From: JAPUDS01 sp050258575
GTDB lineage: Bacteria; Patescibacteriota; Saccharimonadia; Saccharimonadales; Saccharimonadaceae
Assembly: GCA_050258575.1 (NCBI GenBank)
Contig: JBLMYZ010000024.1
Coordinates: 1-14,104, forward strand
Direction of reading: 5' to 3'
DNA length: 14,104 bases
This document shows positions 1 to 5,457 of this stretch, piece after piece. How positions within the stretch are numbered: the stretch's first letter is position 1; each line of letters begins with the position of its first letter. The translations under genes were made by a program, and so were the position numbers. The notes under the pieces are model-generated. The model had not been told where the DNA came from, ran no database searches, and saw only the letters and a list, made by a program, of their open reading frames with translations.

Positions 1-11
1 GCTGCGTAGTG

Positions 12-17
12 TATAAT
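12..17 (+). promoter_or_regulatory. -10 box upstream of the DUF5663-like gene
   Basis: A perfect TATAAT lies at 12-17. It predicts a start of transcription near 24 and a leader of about 36 bases before the ATG at 60, with a purine-rich stretch (AGGG at 51-54) as a possible weak ribosome binding site. The -35 region would fall off the left edge of the window, so the promoter cannot be judged fully. Confidence 0.5.
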
Positions 18-59
18 AAGCTTTAGAAATATAACAAAGTAACTGAAAGTAGGGTAGAT

Positions 60-491
60 ATGTTTCAGCTAGACGATACGTTTTTGCAAGATTTAGGACT
101 GGGGAATATGCCAGATGACCAGAAACAGGCATTTTTGCAGCATATTTACAGTGAACTGGAGCTACGGGTTGGGACGAAGCTGTCCGAAGGACTGAGCGAC
201 GACCAGTTGGGGGAGTTTGAGGCATTTATGGATCGAGATGATGAAAAAGCGGTTGACGCGGTGCATGCGTGGTTCGCAGAACATCTCCCGAACTATGCTG
301 AACAAGACGACTATAAACAGATGAAAAACGGTGCTCCTGAAGGGGCGACCGACTACGATATACTCTGCGAATACGGTTCGCTCAAATGGCTTGAGATGAA
401 CCGCCCAGATTATAAACAAGTTGTTGCAGATGAACTCGAGGCCTTGAAACAGGAGATTATGCAGAATAAGGACTCACTACTCGAGGAGTAG
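60..491 (+). CDS. DUF5663-like conserved hypothetical protein
   Basis: A 143-residue acidic, mostly helical protein without a visible signal peptide or membrane segment, so probably cytoplasmic. The N-terminus (MFQLDDTFLQDLGLG) followed by a helix ending in ELELRVG and a segment rich in D/E resembles from memory the DUF5663 family seen in Saccharibacteria and other CPR genomes; its function is unknown. The first half (residues 1-60) carries the recognisable family pattern. The second half contains an NYAEQDDYKQMK segment and a Glu/Lys-rich C-terminal helix. The ATG at 60 is chosen because a good -10 box lies about 40 bases upstream and the family-like motif begins immediately. It stands alone in front of the S23 gene with a 50-base gap. 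A perfect hairpin straddles its stop codon. Family name from recognition only; function not assigned. Confidence 0.75.
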   Translation: MFQLDDTFLQDLGLGNMPDDQKQAFLQHIYSELELRVGTKLSEGLSDDQLGEFEAFMDRDDEKAVDAVHAWFAEHLPNYAEQDDYKQMKNGAPEGATDYDILCEYGSLKWLEMNRPDYKQVVADELEALKQEIMQNKDSLLEE

Positions 492-495
492 TGAG
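473..495 (+). terminator. Perfect 10-bp hairpin across the DUF5663-like stop codon
   Basis: CTCACTACTC at 473-482 is the exact reverse complement of GAGTAGTGAG at 486-495, with a 3-base loop. The TAG stop (489-491) lies in the right arm. No run of T follows, so this is not a classic intrinsic terminator. It could be a 3'-end stabilising hairpin or a U-less terminator. Confidence 0.45.
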
Positions 496-506
496 TAGAG
501 ACTAGA

Positions 507-538
507 GGGAAAGATCGCGAGATCGTAAGAGAGGCAAG
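507..538 (+). repeat. Left array of degenerate 8-bp units before the S23 gene
   Basis: Consecutive octamers read GGGAAAGA (507-514), TCGCGAGA (515-522), TCGTAAGA (523-530) and, more loosely, GAGGCAAG (531-538). The shared pattern is roughly NCGNAAGA. The same pattern recurs in inverted orientation after the gene (898-929). The 11-mer AGATCGTAAGA at 520-530 is the perfect part of the flanking inverted repeat. Confidence 0.5.
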
Positions 539-541
539 GGT

Positions 542-892
542 ATGTCGAAATACCAAGATTTGTTAGTGTGGCAGAAGTCAATGTATTCAGTTGAAGATGT
601 ATATGCGGTCGTTCGCCAGCTTCCTAAATATGAAACATATGCACTGATTCATCAGTTACGTAGAGCGGCGGTTTCTGTACCGTCAAATATCGCTGAAGGA
701 CAGAATAGGGGAAGTGTGAACGAAGTTGTTCAATTTTCAGGCGTTGCGCTCGGTTCTCTCGCTGAAGTTGAAACTCAGTTAGAAATAGTACGTCGCATAT
801 ACGATATAGACACATTGAATACGCAGAATTCAGTGCGTGAAATAAGTCGTATGTTAGTTGGTCTTATAAAATCACTACTTTCAAAAATGTAG
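542..892 (+). CDS. Four-helix-bundle protein, S23 / 23S rRNA intervening-sequence family
   Basis: The 116-residue protein has the hallmarks of the S23/TIGR02436 family: LLVWQKSM near the N-terminus (residues 7-14), the signature RRAAVSVPSNIAEGQNRG at 40-57, and a GSLAEVETQLEI helix at 71-82. Family members are small helical bundles. They are encoded inside intervening sequences of some 23S rRNA genes and also as free-standing genes, and are related to the Avd proteins of diversity-generating retroelements, which bind RNA; no enzymatic activity is known. Here the gene sits between two protein genes and not in rRNA. Its codons are visibly more A/T-rich than those of neighbouring genes. It is bracketed by an inverted repeat (520-530 and 922-932) and octamer arrays, suggesting acquisition as a unit. 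The ATG at 542 fits the family N-terminus; the upstream ribosome binding site (GAGAGG at 529-534) is weak. It converges with fmt, 31 bases separating the two stop codons. Confidence 0.92.
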   Translation: MSKYQDLLVWQKSMYSVEDVYAVVRQLPKYETYALIHQLRRAAVSVPSNIAEGQNRGSVNEVVQFSGVALGSLAEVETQLEIVRRIYDIDTLNTQNSVREISRMLVGLIKSLLSKM

Positions 893-900
893 TTTTTTCT
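874..900 (+). terminator. Weak intrinsic terminator at the end of the S23 gene
   Basis: ACTAC at 874-878 pairs with GTAGT at 889-893 (possibly extended by three A-T pairs across a bulge), followed by a run of T at 893-898. The stem is short and A/T-rich and overlaps the TAG stop at 890-892, so the call is tentative. Confidence 0.3.
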
Positions 901-929
901 TATAATCTTCCGGTCTTTCGGTCTTACGA
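898..929 (-). repeat. Right array of degenerate 8-bp units after the S23 gene
   Basis: On the plus strand four successive octamers read TCTTATAA (898-905), TCTTCCGG (906-913), TCTTTCGG (914-921) and TCTTACGA (922-929). Each is the inverse of the unit type found left of the gene (TCGTAAGA). The last unit overlaps the stop codon of fmt on the minus strand. Confidence 0.55.
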
Positions 930-1838
930 TCTATGACTTCGCAGGCCGTTCAAGAACGCCTGCGAAGTCATCCTCCTGCCGCTTGGGGCGATGAGTTCAT
1001 CGATGCGCAGCCAGGTATTGTGGGCGCAGGCAATACAAAGCGACGATTTCTCAGGAGATTCGACAACTGTTGCTGATGTAACTATAACAACGTTGTTTTG
1101 GTATGTTAACTTTGTTTTGGGGAAGCTTAGGTAGGCGCGGACTTTGCGCTCTATGGTCGTTGCGTCTTCGGTCAGAGGCGACATATACGCATGTTGTTTA
1201 GAAATGAGTGATGTAAAAGAAACATCGTTGTTTTCTTGTGGAGTGGGTTGTAGAGTACCGTTGAGAATGTTGGGTAGTAGTGAAAAAAGCAACTCCGCCC
1301 CTGCTGTCGAGAGCTGCTCGTAGAGCTCAAACTTGGTGGCGCGCGGCGCTACGGCGACGCGAAATTGACCGTAGAGCGGACCATCATCCATGCCAGGCGA
1401 AAGCTGCATGATACTGACACCGGCTTCAGTGTCGCCGGACAAGATAGTTGTTTCGATGGGTGTCGGGCCGCGGTGGCGGGGCAGCAATGACGGGTGAATA
1501 TTTACAATACCAACCGGTTTGAACACATTTATTATTCGTTCTGGTAAGATACGACCATAAGCCGACAGCACCGCGGCATCTGCGCCGAGCTGAGCGAGTT
1601 CGTTGACGATATCGGTCGGTTTGTGTGGTGAGAGCACGGGAATACCATGGGCTTCGGCAACTGCTTTTACTTCGAGTTCGCGAGCGTTTCGGGACACTGT
1701 GTCAGTGTGGTTAACGACCACCGCGGCAATGTCGTAGCCTCGGTCAATGAGCCCTGTTAGCACAGGAGTGTCACAGTGTTTGAGGCCGCTGACGAGGCGT
1801 TCGTTACCGAAAAATACCAGTCGCTTCGACGTCGGCAT
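924..1838 (-). CDS. fmt: Methionyl-tRNA formyltransferase
   Basis: The enzyme formylates the amino group of Met on initiator tRNA using 10-formyl-THF, so that translation starts with fMet. The 304-residue product has the formyltransferase fold: N-terminal RLVFFGNERL (6-15), the catalytic triad as N113 and H115 in NIHPSLLPRHRG and D151 in SPGMDDGP, then a C-terminal tRNA-binding domain. Length is close to the family's (about 310). An open frame extends upstream to 2063, but that part lies inside def in another frame; the ATG at 1838 begins right before the conserved FFG motif and overlaps def by 35 bases, indicating translational coupling. It is the last gene of priA-def-fmt and works with the deformylase next door. 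The last two codons and the TAA stop lie inside the right inverted repeat of the S23 element. Confidence 0.93.
   Translation of the reverse strand: MPTSKRLVFFGNERLVSGLKHCDTPVLTGLIDRGYDIAAVVVNHTDTVSRNARELEVKAVAEAHGIPVLSPHKPTDIVNELAQLGADAAVLSAYGRILPERIINVFKPVGIVNIHPSLLPRHRGPTPIETTILSGDTEAGVSIMQLSPGMDDGPLYGQFRVAVAPRATKFELYEQLSTAGAELLFSLLPNILNGTLQPTPQENNDVSFTSLISKQHAYMSPLTEDATTIERKVRAYLSFPKTKLTYQNNVVIVTSATVVESPEKSSLCIACAHNTWLRIDELIAPSGRRMTSQAFLNGLRSHRS
934..970 (-). terminator. Perfect 13-bp hairpin in the last codons of fmt
   Basis: TGACTTCGCAGGC at 934-946 is exactly complementary to GCCTGCGAAGTCA at 958-970; the 11-base loop can itself pair as GTT/AAC. It lies entirely within the C-terminal codons of fmt, a few bases before the stop, at the convergent fmt/S23 junction. 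There is no T-run on either side, so it may be a bidirectional U-less terminator or an RNA-stabilising structure. Confidence 0.45.
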
Positions 1839-2385
1839 AGTCCATCGGCTCCAATTCTCCTCTGTCAGTGAGGGTGTAAAACGCGTCCTTTTGATCTTTG
1901 ATACGGTCGACGAAACAGATACCTTTAGTGTGGTCGATCTCGTGCTGGAAAAGCATAGACAAAAACCCAGAAGCGCGAATGCGAACTTCTTGGCCGTTGA
2001 TGTCGGTGGCTTTGACTCGAACGTGCGGATAGCGCGGTACGTCGCCGTAGAGGTTGCGTACACTCAGGCAGCCTTCGGGTTGGATGATCGTTGGCGTCCC
2101 TTCGGTTTTGGTGATTTCTGGGTTGATAAGAGTGATAAACTCCTTGTTCTGTTTGTCGTCAAAGTCTGCCCGGACGATAACCACTCGTTCTAGCCGGTCC
2201 ACCTGAACAGCAGCGAGCGCAACGGCGACTTCGTGCGGATGGGCCGTTTCCCAGTCGAGGCAGGCTGTGGTCATGTTGTCGATCAGGTCAAGTGTCTCGT
2301 CGGTGATGACGTGAACGCGGTCTGAGCGTTTTCGCAAGCTTACGTGAGGTAGGGTGATAATGTCTTCTTTGGTCAGCGTGGTCAT
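1804..2385 (-). CDS. def: Peptide deformylase
   Basis: The enzyme removes the formyl group from the N-terminal fMet of new proteins at the ribosome. The 193-residue product shows all metal ligands and catalytic residues: Cys106 in PEGCLSV, His148 and His152 with catalytic Glu149 in QHEIDH, and Gln61 in ALAAVQVD. The first motif, normally GxGLAAxQxG, reads VAVALAAVQVD, so both glycines of its start are replaced; this looks like a lineage variant, not inactivation. The open frame continues upstream to 2502, but the ATG at 2385 is preferred. It begins outside priA and has an extended -10 box 10 bases ahead, predicting a leader of about 4 bases. It lies 37 bases after priA and overlaps fmt, the classic def-fmt pairing. 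Confidence 0.93.
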   Translation of the reverse strand: MTTLTKEDIITLPHVSLRKRSDRVHVITDETLDLIDNMTTACLDWETAHPHEVAVALAAVQVDRLERVVIVRADFDDKQNKEFITLINPEITKTEGTPTIIQPEGCLSVRNLYGDVPRYPHVRVKATDINGQEVRIRASGFLSMLFQHEIDHTKGICFVDRIKDQKDAFYTLTDRGELEPMDYADVEATGIFR

Positions 2386-2395
2386 GTCGAGGACA

Positions 2396-2404
2396 ATTAT
2401 ATCA
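2396..2404 (-). promoter_or_regulatory. Extended -10 promoter of def-fmt
   Basis: Reading the minus strand, TGATATAAT (2404 to 2396) is a perfect extended -10 box, 10 bases before the def ATG at 2385. The predicted transcript begins near 2389, leaving a leader of about 4 bases and no room for a Shine-Dalgarno. No -35 is recognisable, as is usual for extended -10 promoters. Confidence 0.6.
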
Positions 2405-2422
2405 CAAGAGAGAGGCGTCTTT

Positions 2423-4354
2423 TTACAGCAGGCTGATCGGGTCAAGTTCGCTCTGCCATTTTTGGGCGGGGACGAGCTCAAGGGCGGCAACGAGGTCGGC
2501 ACGTTTCGGGCTTTTGAGGATAATTTGCCAGCGGTAGGTGTCGCGAACGCGCTCGTAAAAGGCTGGGGCTGGCCCGAGTAGTGATACAGAGGTTGGCAGA
2601 ACTCTGCGGAGTGTCGCCGCTAGTGACCGGGCGGCCCGAACAGCCGCCGACTCTGTTTTATAAACAGCGGTCAGACGCAGTAGGTGAGTGTATGGCGGGA
2701 ACATTGCTCGTTTTCTTTCGGCGAGACACCAGTCGTAAAATGCTGAGTAGTTTTGGGAAATACCGAGTTGGACGCTCGGATGGTCTGGCTGGTAACTTTG
2801 GATAATCACTCGGGTGGGGTGTTCGTTGCGGCCCACGCGCCCAGTCACCTGCGACAACAGTTGAAACACGCGCTCGCTTGACTGGTAGTCAGGCAAGGCG
2901 AGGCCGCTGTCGGCCTGTACGACGCCAACCAGCCGCAGTTCTGGTAGGTCAAGCCCCTTGGCGATGACTTGCGTGCCGATAATAATGTCGATATCGCCGT
3001 CGTAGAGTGCCTGATATGACGACTCAACACCGTCTTTGGCGTCGCCGTCAAAGCGTGCAACGGTGGCGTGCGGAAAATGCTTGCGGATATCTTCCTCGAT
3101 ACGTTTCGTGCCAATACCTTTGTGGATGATATCGGCGCGGCCGCACGACGGGCAAGCGGTGGGGATACGCTCGGTCGTGTTACAGAGGTGACAGCGCAGG
3201 ACAAACTGGTCGGCATGGAGGGTGAGCGGAACAAAACAGCGCTGACATGTTGCGCTCCAGCCGCAGTTGTCGCATAGGGTTATGGGTGCTGAGCCGCGGC
3301 GGTTGTGAAACAAAAGTGCCTGGTGGCCATCTGCGAGCGTAGCGGTGATTGCCTCGAGAAGCGTGTTTGATAAAAAGGTTGAGCGGCTGAATTCGGGCTT
3401 TTTTGTCATGTCAACCAGCGACGTTTGCGGCGTGACCGCGTGCGGGCGGGCGAGGTGCGGCATTGTGACAACCGCGTTAGTTTTTTGCGCCAAAAAATAG
3501 TCAGTCACGAGCGGTGTTGCGCTGCCGAGGACAACCCGAGCACTAGCGAACTGCGACAACATAGCCGCCGCGCGCAGCGCCGAGTAGCGAGGAGATTTGT
3601 CTTGTTTGAACGCTGGTTCGTGACACTCGTCGATAACAATAAGTCCGAGGTCTTGTACTGGCATGAATAGGGCGCTACGTGGACCAATAATCACCTGCGG
3701 GGTCGAGGAGTTGAGGATTTGCCGCCATAGCGTATGACGCGCCGCCTCTGTCATAGTCGAGTGCGTGACATGAACGTCGCTAAAATGCGGCGTAAACTCG
3801 GCGATGAGCTGCGGAGTGAGCGCGATTTCTGGCGCTAAAATGATAACAGATCGTCCGGCGGTAACAGTGTGTTTCGCAAGCTCGATATAGACGGCGGTTT
3901 TACCTGAACCAGTGATACCATGCAGCAGATGCGTGCCAGTTTCTTTTTGCAAAATTGTTGCAATAGCTTGTTTTTGGCTCGGGTTGAGCGTGAGCGCGGT
4001 AGTGCGGCGCTGGGGCGGCGTGGCTGAGGACGAGGACTGACGGCGGTTTTTGAGCAGGCCGCTCGGCAGCATAGTCCGCCAAACATGCGCCGGGTGGGTA
4101 ACATAGTAGCGGCTCATCCAGTCGTTGAGCTGGACGAGCGGAGCTGGCAACGGATGGTTTTCGAGTGTACGGATAATTTGTTTGGTCGTAAATGATGGTT
4201 CTGTTGTTTTTCGAACAACAACGGCGCCCACCTGTTTTTTGCCGACTTCTACGACAACGAGCTGCCCGGTGGCAAGCGGCGTGGACGAGGCGTATGTCAG
4301 CACCGACTCTTTGGCATGAGTCATAACAAGCGGCGACACCTCGTAGTAGAGCAT
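2423..4354 (-). CDS. priA: Primosomal helicase PriA (replication restart)
   Basis: PriA recognises stalled forks and reloads the replicative helicase; it is a superfamily 2 3'-to-5' DNA helicase. In the 643-residue product an N-terminal DNA-binding part (about 1-100) precedes Walker A GITGSGKT (146-153), the Walker B box as DECHE (242-246) where most bacteria have DEEHD, and motif III GSAT (277-280). Eight cysteines, paired as 361/364, 370/373, 388/391 and 401/404, form the two zinc sites. Helicase motifs V and VI follow as GTQVIAKGLD and QVTGRVGR (502-509). Somewhat shorter than E. coli PriA (about 730). The ATG at 4354 coincides with the transcription start predicted from an extended -10 box. 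It heads priA-def-fmt, an order also known in Bacillus. Confidence 0.95.
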   Translation of the reverse strand: MLYYEVSPLVMTHAKESVLTYASSTPLATGQLVVVEVGKKQVGAVVVRKTTEPSFTTKQIIRTLENHPLPAPLVQLNDWMSRYYVTHPAHVWRTMLPSGLLKNRRQSSSSATPPQRRTTALTLNPSQKQAIATILQKETGTHLLHGITGSGKTAVYIELAKHTVTAGRSVIILAPEIALTPQLIAEFTPHFSDVHVTHSTMTEAARHTLWRQILNSSTPQVIIGPRSALFMPVQDLGLIVIDECHEPAFKQDKSPRYSALRAAAMLSQFASARVVLGSATPLVTDYFLAQKTNAVVTMPHLARPHAVTPQTSLVDMTKKPEFSRSTFLSNTLLEAITATLADGHQALLFHNRRGSAPITLCDNCGWSATCQRCFVPLTLHADQFVLRCHLCNTTERIPTACPSCGRADIIHKGIGTKRIEEDIRKHFPHATVARFDGDAKDGVESSYQALYDGDIDIIIGTQVIAKGLDLPELRLVGVVQADSGLALPDYQSSERVFQLLSQVTGRVGRNEHPTRVIIQSYQPDHPSVQLGISQNYSAFYDWCLAERKRAMFPPYTHLLRLTAVYKTESAAVRAARSLAATLRRVLPTSVSLLGPAPAFYERVRDTYRWQIILKSPKRADLVAALELVPAQKWQSELDPISLL

Positions 4355-4360
4355 GGTACT

Positions 4361-4369
4361 AGTATAGCA
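4361..4369 (-). promoter_or_regulatory. Extended -10 promoter of priA (leaderless)
   Basis: On the minus strand TGCTATACT runs from 4369 to 4361. Counting seven bases past the hexamer puts the transcript start at 4354, the A of the priA ATG. It sits back to back with the promoter of the divergent gene in a 55-bp intergenic region. Confidence 0.6.
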
Positions 4370-4394
4370 AGATAGAAGGCGGCGGGTGGAAGGC

Positions 4395-4403
4395 TGTTAT
4401 AAT
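4395..4403 (+). promoter_or_regulatory. Extended -10 promoter of the PRTase-like gene (leaderless)
   Basis: TGTTATAAT at 4395-4403 is a perfect extended -10. The predicted start at about 4410 is the A of the ATG. No Shine-Dalgarno precedes the start codon. This box decides the start at 4410 over the in-frame ATG at 4386, which lies upstream of the promoter. Confidence 0.65.
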
Positions 4404-4409
4404 AATCAT

Positions 4410-5063
4410 ATGTATTTTCAATCACGGGCTGAAGCAGGAGTGATGCTAGCGGCTGACCTGACAAAATATCGCTACGAGAACACGGTGGTGCTCGCGTTGT
4501 CGGATGGAGCAGTGCAGCTTGGTATGCAAATTGCGGCGGAGATCCACGCCACGCTAGCGTTGATGTTGTCTGAACGGATCGATGTGCCGGGAGAGGGTGA
4601 GTTTTACGGCATGGTTGACCAAAAGGGCCAGTTGGTACCAAATACGCTGTTGTCCGAAGGGCAGCGAGACGAATATTATAGCGAATACCATGGGTTTTTT
4701 GAGGAGCAAAAACGCGAACAGAGTAGTCGGCTCAACAAACTGCTCAGTTCAGGTGGTGTTGTGTCAGAAAGTATGCTGCGCGAGCAAAATGTCGTGTTGT
4801 TGTCTGATGGGTTGAAAGACCCGGGGATGCTCGAGGTGGCGGTGAATTATATGAAGCCGTTGAAGATTTTGCGGTTGATTGTGGCAACACCGGTGGCGTC
4901 AGTGCCAGCGGTTGATCGAGCACACGTGCTGGCTGACGAGCTGCATATTTTGAGTATCACCAATAACTTTCTCGACGTCAACCACTACTACGAAGTAAAC
5001 GACACGCCGTCGCATGAGGAAACGATTCAGATGCTCAACGATTTCGTGCTTCGTTGGCGATAA
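4410..5063 (+). CDS. Phosphoribosyltransferase-like protein with degenerate PRPP loop
   Basis: The 217-residue protein follows the plan of stand-alone type I phosphoribosyltransferases: N-terminal FQSRAEAGVMLAADL (3-17, compare FxdRxeAGxxLA), strand TVVLALSDGAVQLG (25-38, compare VVLALPRGGVPVG), a charged helical hood (85-110), the PRPP-loop region VVLLSDGLKDPGM (128-140), and a C-terminal PVASVPAVDRA...ADELHIL...NHYYEVNDTPSHEE pattern. In active enzymes the loop reads DDGxATGxT; here the first Asp is Ser and the ATGxT part is KDPGM, so PRPP binding and catalysis are doubtful. It may be a regulatory or binding descendant of the family. Cytoplasmic, no membrane segment. Divergent from priA. 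Its substrate is unknown; family assignment rests on pattern recognition. Confidence 0.75.
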   Translation: MYFQSRAEAGVMLAADLTKYRYENTVVLALSDGAVQLGMQIAAEIHATLALMLSERIDVPGEGEFYGMVDQKGQLVPNTLLSEGQRDEYYSEYHGFFEEQKREQSSRLNKLLSSGGVVSESMLREQNVVLLSDGLKDPGMLEVAVNYMKPLKILRLIVATPVASVPAVDRAHVLADELHILSITNNFLDVNHYYEVNDTPSHEETIQMLNDFVLRWR

Positions 5064-5080
5064 CAGCGGTCAAACCACGC

Positions 5081-5109
5081 TTGCATTTTGCAGGCATGAA
5101 ATGTAGAAT
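5081..5109 (+). promoter_or_regulatory. Sigma70-type promoter of the winged-helix gene
   Basis: TTGCAT (5081-5086) and TAGAAT (5104-5109) are separated by exactly 17 bases. The predicted start near 5116 gives a leader of about 37 bases ending in a GAGGAAG ribosome binding site at 5144-5150. The promoter lies just after the previous gene's stop, so this gene and recJ can be transcribed separately from the upstream one. Confidence 0.6.
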
Positions 5110-5152
5110 AATTAGCAACAAACGAAACAATTTCAGTGAGGTAGAGGAAGCT

Positions 5153-5452
5153 ATGTTGGACGTCTTTATCACATCGAGGGTGCGCAGAAAAATTATCGTG
5201 GTGTATGCGAAATATCCTGATTTTCGTACGCACGTTCGTGGTCTCGCCAAGCTGATCAAAGAGGATCCGGGCAATATTCAACGCGAGCTCAAGCGTCTGG
5301 AAAAAGTCGGGTTTTTGGCGAGTGAAAAGCAGGGCAACACCAAAATCTACTCTACAAACAAGCAATTTGTGATTTTTAAAGAGCTTCAGAGTATCGTTAT
5401 CAAGTCGCAACAGGCACAAGGCCGCGGCAAACGCAACCAAAACGACGCTTGA
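5153..5452 (+). CDS. Winged helix-turn-helix DNA-binding protein
   Basis: A 99-residue basic protein. Residues 26-54 form a helix-turn-helix (THVRGLAKLIKEDPG, then NIQRELKRLEKVGFL) followed by a beta-wing (ASEKQGNTKIYSTNK, 56-70), as in ArsR/MarR-like small regulators. A further helix and a polar basic tail complete it. The open frame starts further upstream at 5054, but the ATG at 5153 is preferred: it lies downstream of a TTGCAT-N17-TAGAAT promoter, has a GAGGAAG ribosome binding site two bases ahead, and begins at the conserved MLDVFITSRVRRKII. It is followed immediately by recJ, so the two probably share a transcript. No ligand- or metal-binding cysteines are seen. It may be a transcription regulator or a small DNA-binding protein; its target is unknown. 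Confidence 0.8.
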   Translation: MLDVFITSRVRRKIIVVYAKYPDFRTHVRGLAKLIKEDPGNIQRELKRLEKVGFLASEKQGNTKIYSTNKQFVIFKELQSIVIKSQQAQGRGKRNQNDA

Positions 5453-5457
5453 GCGGC

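Larger units (their letters stand above)
520..932. mobile_element. Putative small element: S23 gene with terminal inverted repeats
   Basis: AGATCGTAAGA at 520-530 and TCTTACGATCT at 922-932 are perfect 11-bp inverted repeats enclosing only the S23 four-helix-bundle gene, giving a 413-bp unit. The arrangement recalls 23S rRNA intervening sequences, in which complementary ends enclose an S23 reading frame. No transposase and no target-site duplication are visible. The boundaries and mobility are inference. Confidence 0.4.

Noticed and set aside
498..932. Octamer arrays considered as a CRISPR array
   Set aside because: Units are 8 bp, degenerate, contiguous and without spacers; no cas genes nearby.
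1839..2063. Upstream extension of the fmt frame to 2063
   Set aside because: It lies within def in another frame, its sequence has no similarity to formyltransferases, and the conserved FFG motif starts just after the ATG at 1838.
2386..2502. Upstream extension of the def frame to 2502
   Set aside because: It overlaps the end of priA and contains no deformylase sequence; a promoter box lies between it and the ATG at 2385.
5054..5152. Upstream extension of the winged-helix frame
   Set aside because: The promoter TTGCAT-N17-TAGAAT sits inside it, and the ATG at 5153 has its own ribosome binding site.
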